This document shows, one piece after another, positions 34,301 to 39,026 of a stretch of 39,026 nt of DNA (within the stretch, counting starts at the first letter, position 1; each line of letters starts with the position of its first letter). Both the position numbers and the translations under genes were made by a program. The DNA is taken from contig DAOOQQ010000044.1 in the NCBI GenBank assembly GCA_035388825.1, positions 1 to 39,026 on the forward strand, in the 5' to 3' direction. The stretch comes from MWAR01 sp035388825 (GTDB lineage Bacteria > Muiribacteriota > Ozemobacteria > Ozemobacterales > Ozemobacteraceae). The notes under the pieces are model-generated. The model searched no databases. It was not told the DNA's origin and saw nothing but the letters and a program-made list of their open reading frames with translations.

Positions 34301-34705
34301 TGCCGCGGCCGGCTGACCGACTCGCTGAAGGTCCGGCTCACGGAAGCGGGAAAACTCGTCAAAGATCGCGAAAAGAAGCGGCTCGCCCGCCGGCGGGCTG
34401 AGCTCGAAAAGGCCGTCCGGGAAACCCAGATAGAGAGACTGCGCCAGGAAGCCGAGGAGCTGCGGGAACGAGCCCGCCAGCGCCACCTGTTCGCCGAGAT
34501 CGACGAGGAGCTGGCCCGCCGCATCGCCGATCTCGACGCGGAAATCGGCCTCCGCCGGAGTCACTACGAGTCGGTCATGCAGCTTCTCGCCGCCGAAGAG
34601 ACCCGGACGCTCGAGCGCATCCTGCCCGCCCGGTACAGCCTGCGCGGCGAAGCCCAGGTCTATCCGCTCGCCGTCGAAATCCGCCTGCCGGAGGACCGTG
34701 CATGA
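31397..34705 (+). CDS. drmD: SNF2-family helicase, DrmD-like (class 1 DISARM)
   Basis: A 1102-residue superfamily-2 ATPase of the SNF2 type, expected to translocate on DNA. A short N-terminal part carries AVVRNRRALVTGV. Motif I is ADAVGLGKT (148-156), then LILCPASLRTQW (Ia), VDEAHN (262-267) and LTATPHNGH (III). The C-terminal lobe has VIFTEY, ATDAAGEGLNLQ and RNGRLDRHGQ (V-VI), followed by a long helical tail with a coiled-coil region near residues 970-1050. It is followed with a 4-bp overlap by a giant adenine methylase; this pair and order match drmD-drmMI of class 1 DISARM anti-phage systems. A Shine-Dalgarno is weak at ATG 31397. The alternative ATGs at 31439/31442 would cut the conserved N-terminal strand. 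Other helicase-methylase defence systems remain possible until the downstream genes are seen. Confidence 0.82.
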   Translation: MNDRINDTALPREGMMAVVRNRRALVTGVQPFDADEGGRLHLVEVEYTDGLGSETDQLLWEVEPSTQVLEPSALPRVDATPPMVAEEYDAMVRAARWAALTPSLPFSGLSEDRPPLAAPLFGAINPEAYQLVPVLRALEMPRVALLLADAVGLGKTIQAGMILRELMLRRRIRRILILCPASLRTQWRDEMNEKFALPFDVIDRPHTLRLQRELGIDANPWRVHERAIASYHYLKQADVLEQFRSTAEPGADGRLKWDLLIVDEAHNCAPASFGPDSDLSKLLQRISPWFEHRLFLTATPHNGHTRSFSGLLEALDPVRFTRKSQLDEEDRRRVGETVVRRLKSEINGCYQNRGEPPRFSDRIVDALPVLRFGAAERAASEAFHDFRRALRKASATASPADRTAVAFAVEVLQKRLLSGPWAFGQSWLQLLEGLDEPAAAADAPDPAFPASAAGLSRLRAAHAEDVDDDAERESRYRQTARSVGAWLRAWRTAVASELAAVTAAVENLGIGRIEPGLDPARRRKAVADAAAHARADARLKQLKAFIDERLRVDGEWRSDERLVIFTEYLATLDYLYARLAARYGDDDRLLAFYGGMTDDERDAVKRAFNDPASRARILIATDAAGEGLNLQRSCRLLLHWDIPWNPARMEQRNGRLDRHGQERDVLIFHFDATDDTSLTFLGKVLRKRSQTREDLVVTDDIFSRALLGHFEHDEDPEASEARLDRIIDDVRRRKGDVENELPEAAPLPGDDDRRRLEEMKAELDLSPDTLRETLETAMAVQAGRPRLRADGPGRDRFVPPVPGMWQEIVDHTLRHGDATGPMMALVFDPETYVLNRSGRPVFLPEPDSRLLHLGHALYHRVMSVFARYRFPGGPAGATRWIARTGEIPEGCEALVLLTVEELAVNELREPCHHWVRTMAFPVSAGSLGASLPHRPVAEWGGSRCLPDTNRAKNIFDDIESDLAARVRDCRGRLTDSLKVRLTEAGKLVKDREKKRLARRRAELEKAVRETQIERLRQEAEELRERARQRHLFAEIDEELARRIADLDAEIGLRRSHYESVMQLLAAEETRTLERILPARYSLRGEAQVYPLAVEIRLPEDRA

Positions 34706-37700
34706 ACGGCCTTTTCGATGCCTGGATCGGTCTGAACCAGTCCGGCCGCCTGCTTGACCGGAAAACCTTCGACGCCCTTCCCGACGCGCCCGCGCTGCCC
34801 CGCTCCTTCCCGGACCGACTTCGCGATGCCCTCTTGCCCGTTGTCGGCGATGCCGAACCCTCGACCGGTGAAATGGGCGACCTTCTCGACCTCGTCCTCG
34901 AAACCGGCTGCGGCCTGAAGACCGGCTGGCGGAAAGGCACGGCGATCGGGGCGGCCGACGCCGAGAAACTCCTCGACGGGACGAGGCACCAGCCGCGCCG
35001 GCTGTTCGAAACGCCCGATCGCGTCGCGCGACTGGCCGTCTTCACCTCGGACGACGAGCGGCTCGGCGTTCATCGCGGCCGTCGCGCCGTCACCCGCGCC
35101 GTCGAGTGGCTGCGGCGACGCGCCCTGCCGATCGGCCTTCTCACGAACGGCCGCGAATGGCGCCTGATCTTCACCGATACAGACAACCTCGCCTGGGCCG
35201 AATGGTCGGCCGATCGCTGGCTCGACGGCGACCTGATCCAGCCGGTCTTCGAACTGCTCCGCCGCATTCTCTCCCCCCAGGCGCTCGTGCCCGGTTCATC
35301 CGAAGGCGTTTCGCCCCTCCTTTCGGCGATCGCAAAGACCCGCGCAGGCCAGGCGCGGCTGTCGAAAGAGCTGGGGGAGCGGGTGCGCGAGGCCGTCGAA
35401 CTCCTGCTCCATGCCCGGAAGCCCGTTCTCGACCCGATCTGGGACAACCGCCGGGCGAAGCCTCTCTATGCCGCCGCCTGCCACTTCGTGATGCGCCTCG
35501 TCGTCTGCCTCTTCGCCGAGTCGCGCGAGCTCCTGCCGACCGACAATGCCGTCTACCACCAGGCCTACGGCCTGAGGGGGCTGATCGAGGCCCTCGACCG
35601 CGCCGGCCCCGACCGCCGCCGCGGCCGTCACGGCGCCTGGCCCCGCCTTCTCGCCCTGTTCGGCCTCCTGCACCGGGGCTCGCTCCACCCGCAACTGCTC
35701 GTGCCCGCCTACGGGGGCGATCTCTTCCGGAGCGGGGATGCCGCGGGCGACGCGGTTGCCCGCGCCCTTCACATCATCGAGCAGAACCTCGAGCCGCCGT
35801 CGGATGAAATCATATATCGTTTGATATGTCTGCTGTCGAGAACGACCGAGGTCGTCCGCTCTGGCACGGTCCGTCAGAAGGTCTCGGTGCCCGTCGATTT
35901 CACGGAGCTGACGAGCGAATACATCGGCATCCTGTATGAGGGCCTGCTCGATTACGAACTGCACCGGGTCGAGACCCAGCCGATCATCTTTCTGAATCTC
36001 GGCGACCAGCCGGCCCTGCCGCTCGACCGCCTCGAAACGATGGATGACAGGCGACTCGCCCAGCTCGTCGAAAAGGCGAAGGTGAAAAAAACCGCCGCCC
36101 TCGATGCCGGCGACGGAGACGAAGCCGCCGGGGACGACGAAGAACCGGATGACGAGGCCGAAGACGCCGAACCCGACGAGCCCGGCGACGGTGATGAACC
36201 CGACGACGACGATCCCCCCGAAACGGTCGGGGAAGAGACACTGCCCGCCGATGACGGCCTCGCCGACGCCCGTGCCGCGGCCCTGGCCCGTGCCCGAGCC
36301 TGGGCCGAACGGGCGGCGCTGGCCGGGAAACTCATCGCGGCTCCGCGCGGCAGACGGGGCAGGGAAGACCCTGCATGGCAGGAAGCCGCGAAGAAAGCCG
36401 CGGAGTCGCTCATTGCCGACCTCCGCCTGCCCGGTGAGCTGTATCTGGTCCGGTGGGGCGGCACCCGCAAGGGTGCGGGCACCTTCTATACCCGGCCGCA
36501 GCTCACCCAGCCGACGGTCAGGCGCACCCTCGAGCCTCTGCTGAACGATGCCGACGGCAGGCCGTTCCCGCCCGAGAGGCTCCTTTCCCTCAAAATCTGC
36601 GATCCGGCCATGGGGTCCGGCTCCTTCCTCATCGCCGCCCTGCGCGTCCTGACCGATGCCGTGATCCGCTCCCTGCACGAACACGGCCGCATACGACGCG
36701 ACGGGGAACGGGTATGCGCCGTCTGCGACCTCCTGCCCGATGCCGACGTAAGCCAGCCGGAAGAACGCCTCGAAGCCGTCGTCCGCCGGGCCGTCGTCGA
36801 GCATTGCGTGTACGGGGTCGACATCGACCCCCTGGCGGTTGAGCTGGCCCGGGTCGCCCTGTGGGTCGAGACGCTCGACAGGCGACTGCCCTTCACCTTC
36901 CTCGACCACAAACTGCGTTGCGGAGACGCCCTGCTGGGAACCTGGCTCGACCGGTTCCGCGACTACCCGCTGACTGCGTGGTGGCGGCAGAGCCCCGATG
37001 AGAAATGGCGCGGCGTGACCCACGAGGCCGACCGCTGGGCGAGAGCGCTGAAACTGCGTCGGGATGGAATCGTCACCGACCAGGCCGAGCTGGTGTCGGG
37101 CCAGAAGAAGCTGGCGTTCGCCGAGGTCTCCGAAAGCGACCTGAAGGCCGCGATCGACCGGGTGCGGGAGCTGTACCGGCGTCTGCGTCGCATTCCGGCC
37201 GGCCGACCGGATGAACGGGCGCGGGTCTGGCGGGAACAGATCGCCGTGGACCCGGCTCTCGCCAGGGTTCGCGAGGTGTTCGACACCTGGTGCGCCCTGT
37301 GGTTCTGGCCGCTCGACCGGCTCGAACTTGCCCCTGGGCCGCTGGAGTTGCGTTCGCCTTCAGAGTCGGCCCGGGCAATCGTGCGGGAGATCGCCGAACG
37401 AAAGCGGTTCTTCCACTGGGAACTGGAGTTCCCCGACGTTTTCACCGAGCCCGGCGCCGGTTTCGACGGCATCGTCGCGAACCCGCCCTGGGAGGTGAGA
37501 AAACCCAGCAGTAAAGAGTTTTTCAGCGATCTCGATCCCTTATACCGGTCGTATGGCAAGCAGGAGGCGCTGGCGCGCCAGCGCGAACTGTTCGCCGCCG
37601 ATCCGGAGGTCGAGCGCCGGTGGCTCGAGTACAAGGCCGGCTTCAAGGATGCGGGAAACTTCGTCCGCAATGCCGCGGCGCCTTTCGGCGACACGGAAGA

Positions 37701-39024
37701 GAAGGAAGGAAAGCCGCAGGTCATGCTCGTGCCGCGGCGGCCGGCCGATTCGAAGGTCCTGCATGCCGCATGGGCGGCGCAGAGAGCGAAAAAGACGGGA
37801 TTGAGCGACCCGGAGCACCCCTTCAGGCACCAGGGTTCGGCGGATCTCAACAGCTACAAGCTGTTCGTCGAACAGGCCTGCGCCCTGTTGAAAACCGGCG
37901 GCCGGCTCGGCCTGGTCACGCCGAGCGGTTTGTACACCGACAAGGGCTCGGGCAGTCTGCGGCAACTGTTGATCGACCGTTGTACCTGGAACTGGCTCTA
38001 CGGCTTTGAAAACCGCGATCGCATTTTCGATATTCATCGCAGTTTCAAATTCGCCGTCACGATCGCGGCGAAGGGCGGCAGTACGGAGTCGATCAAGGCG
38101 GCGTTCATGCGCCACGATCTCGACGACTGGGCCGCCGCGCGGGGGATTCTCGACTACCCCGCAGAGCGTATCCGCGCGTTCAGCCCCAAAAGCCTCTCGA
38201 TTCTCGAGATCCGCACCGGCCGAGATCTCGAGGTTCTGACGAAGATCTACGGAAACAGCGTCCTCCTCGGCGACCAGGGCCCCGATGGCTGGGGGATCAC
38301 GTATACGCGTGAATTCGACATGACCAACGATTCGAAGTTGTTTATCCCCCGCGACAAGGCCGAGGCCGCCGGCTACCGCCCCGACCCCTACGGCCGCTGG
38401 GCCGGCCCCGACGGCGACATCCTCCTGCCCCTCTACGAAGGCCGCATGATCGGCCAGTTCGATTTCAGCCAAAAAGGCTGGATGCGTGGTAGAGGGCGAA
38501 GCGCTGAATGGCGTGATATTCCCTGGGAAAACAAACAAATTGAACCACAATATCTAATGAGATCTTTCGACTATCAAACTGAAATACGCAAAAAGTATGG
38601 GTGTGAGCAAAAATACAAATCTAAAACTATATTTATGGGCATTGGGTCTGCCACGAATAAAAGATCGATGTATTCTGCAGTTGTTGGTGATTATCCATGT
38701 GGAAATGCAGTTCCGGTGTTGCGACCTGTTCATGTCGCAAATGGCGCATTGGGACTTACAGCATCTTTGAACTCTTTTGCTTATGATTTTGCGCTCAGAC
38801 TACGACTTGGTGGGCTCAATCTTAATTACTTTGTTCTTGAAGAGACACCTCTTGTTTTACCAAACGCAAATGCCATCTTGATTTCGCCGGTGGCAAAACT
38901 TGCATGGTGTCATCCATGCTTTGCCTGTGATTGGCTTGACATGACAGCCAACATATTTGGCATAGATTATATGGCTCTTCGCTGTTTCATGTGGGTAGAC
39001 CAAAATTCAACCGCCCTGCGATAA
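34702..39024 (+). CDS. drmMI: Large Eco57I-like N6-adenine methylase, DrmMI-like
   Basis: A 1440-residue methylase that would mark host DNA using S-adenosylmethionine. An N-terminal ~450-residue part (GLLTNGREWRLIFTD) resembles the region before the methylase core in Eco57I/PglX-like enzymes. Residues ~467-512 are a very acidic linker. The core has DPAMGSGSFLIAAL (motif I, from Asp634), GVDIDPLAVELARVALWVETL, and catalytic NPPW (927-930). The C-terminal recognition part contains LPLYEGRMIGQFDF, SATNKRSMYSAV and LGGLNLNYFVLEETPL. From about 38,470-38,530 the G+C content collapses, yet the frame and family motifs continue. It overlaps drmD by 4 bp (ATGA). The stop at 39022 arrives just after VAKLAWCHPCFA, earlier than I expect, two bases before the window end; the true C-terminus may be longer. 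Confidence 0.8.
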   Translation: MNGLFDAWIGLNQSGRLLDRKTFDALPDAPALPRSFPDRLRDALLPVVGDAEPSTGEMGDLLDLVLETGCGLKTGWRKGTAIGAADAEKLLDGTRHQPRRLFETPDRVARLAVFTSDDERLGVHRGRRAVTRAVEWLRRRALPIGLLTNGREWRLIFTDTDNLAWAEWSADRWLDGDLIQPVFELLRRILSPQALVPGSSEGVSPLLSAIAKTRAGQARLSKELGERVREAVELLLHARKPVLDPIWDNRRAKPLYAAACHFVMRLVVCLFAESRELLPTDNAVYHQAYGLRGLIEALDRAGPDRRRGRHGAWPRLLALFGLLHRGSLHPQLLVPAYGGDLFRSGDAAGDAVARALHIIEQNLEPPSDEIIYRLICLLSRTTEVVRSGTVRQKVSVPVDFTELTSEYIGILYEGLLDYELHRVETQPIIFLNLGDQPALPLDRLETMDDRRLAQLVEKAKVKKTAALDAGDGDEAAGDDEEPDDEAEDAEPDEPGDGDEPDDDDPPETVGEETLPADDGLADARAAALARARAWAERAALAGKLIAAPRGRRGREDPAWQEAAKKAAESLIADLRLPGELYLVRWGGTRKGAGTFYTRPQLTQPTVRRTLEPLLNDADGRPFPPERLLSLKICDPAMGSGSFLIAALRVLTDAVIRSLHEHGRIRRDGERVCAVCDLLPDADVSQPEERLEAVVRRAVVEHCVYGVDIDPLAVELARVALWVETLDRRLPFTFLDHKLRCGDALLGTWLDRFRDYPLTAWWRQSPDEKWRGVTHEADRWARALKLRRDGIVTDQAELVSGQKKLAFAEVSESDLKAAIDRVRELYRRLRRIPAGRPDERARVWREQIAVDPALARVREVFDTWCALWFWPLDRLELAPGPLELRSPSESARAIVREIAERKRFFHWELEFPDVFTEPGAGFDGIVANPPWEVRKPSSKEFFSDLDPLYRSYGKQEALARQRELFAADPEVERRWLEYKAGFKDAGNFVRNAAAPFGDTEEKEGKPQVMLVPRRPADSKVLHAAWAAQRAKKTGLSDPEHPFRHQGSADLNSYKLFVEQACALLKTGGRLGLVTPSGLYTDKGSGSLRQLLIDRCTWNWLYGFENRDRIFDIHRSFKFAVTIAAKGGSTESIKAAFMRHDLDDWAAARGILDYPAERIRAFSPKSLSILEIRTGRDLEVLTKIYGNSVLLGDQGPDGWGITYTREFDMTNDSKLFIPRDKAEAAGYRPDPYGRWAGPDGDILLPLYEGRMIGQFDFSQKGWMRGRGRSAEWRDIPWENKQIEPQYLMRSFDYQTEIRKKYGCEQKYKSKTIFMGIGSATNKRSMYSAVVGDYPCGNAVPVLRPVHVANGALGLTASLNSFAYDFALRLRLGGLNLNYFVLEETPLVLPNANAILISPVAKLAWCHPCFACDWLDMTANIFGIDYMALRCFMWVDQNSTALR
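38500..39024 (+). other. Low-G+C recognition segment of the methylase
   Basis: A hand count of 38521-38700 gives 65 G/C in 180 bases (36%), against 42 of 60 (70%) at 38401-38460. Codons shift to AAA, AAT, TTT and ATA types. The reading frame and family motifs are unbroken, so this is part of the gene, probably of foreign origin. Confidence 0.75.
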
Positions 39025-39026
39025 GG

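Noticed and set aside
31373..34564. Long open frame on the minus strand (1063 codons) opposite the SNF2 helicase.
   Set aside because: The + strand has all helicase motifs in order; the antisense frame has none and only reflects high G+C at third positions.

Overview
The window looks like a chromosomal segment from a high-G+C, fermentative (anaerobic or facultative) bacterium. The main grounds are a bifunctional AdhE, a Rex-type redox repressor, two [FeFe]-hydrogenase-type proteins and exported lipoproteins. Large fibronectin-III proteins, stand-alone FeFe hydrogenases and repeat-rich spacers would suit an uncultured lineage such as Candidatus Riflebacteria/Ozemobacteria, but nothing here proves the taxon. 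No rRNA, tRNA, CRISPR array, integrase or transposase was seen.

Layout. 1-417 is a repeat-bearing spacer with a terminator hairpin. 418-2365 (+) holds an exported SagB/nitroreductase-like protein and an exported propeller-like protein. 2480-8021 (-) holds a four-repeat helical protein, a DEAD-box RNA helicase with a DbpA-type RNA-binding domain, and a Uup-like ABC-F ATPase. 8141-14368 (-) is a 2075-residue lipoprotein: a papain-type peptidase followed by 18 fibronectin-III modules. truC (+) and a membrane hybrid histidine kinase (-) converge at 15.3 kb.

17.8-26.7 kb is a redox module. adhE (-) and rex (+) are divergent over a 646-bp spacer. It carries a good adhE promoter flanked by two Rex-like operators, a promoter and possible operator for rex, and a candidate structured RNA ending in a strong terminator. 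rex heads a tight six-gene operon: rex, a thioredoxin-like [2Fe-2S] protein, a PAS-containing HydS-like sensory hydrogenase, a SpoIIE/PP2C-type phosphatase, a second [2Fe-2S] protein, and a group-B-like [FeFe] hydrogenase. The likely logic is redox and H2 sensing that balances ethanol formation against H2 evolution, with both NADH state (Rex) and a phosphatase output as possible signals.

26.7-31.3 kb is a loose stretch of exported or small proteins of unknown role. They are separated by spacers full of dispersed repeats (accacagag-type sequences and GGCGGGTTT palindromes).

31.4-39.0 kb is the start of a defence locus: a SNF2-type helicase overlapping a very large Eco57I-like adenine methylase. 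The pair and order match drmD-drmMI of class 1 DISARM; drmA, drmB and drmC would lie beyond the window. The last ~0.5 kb of the methylase falls abruptly to about 36% G+C while staying in frame, as expected if the target-recognition part was exchanged with a low-G+C donor.
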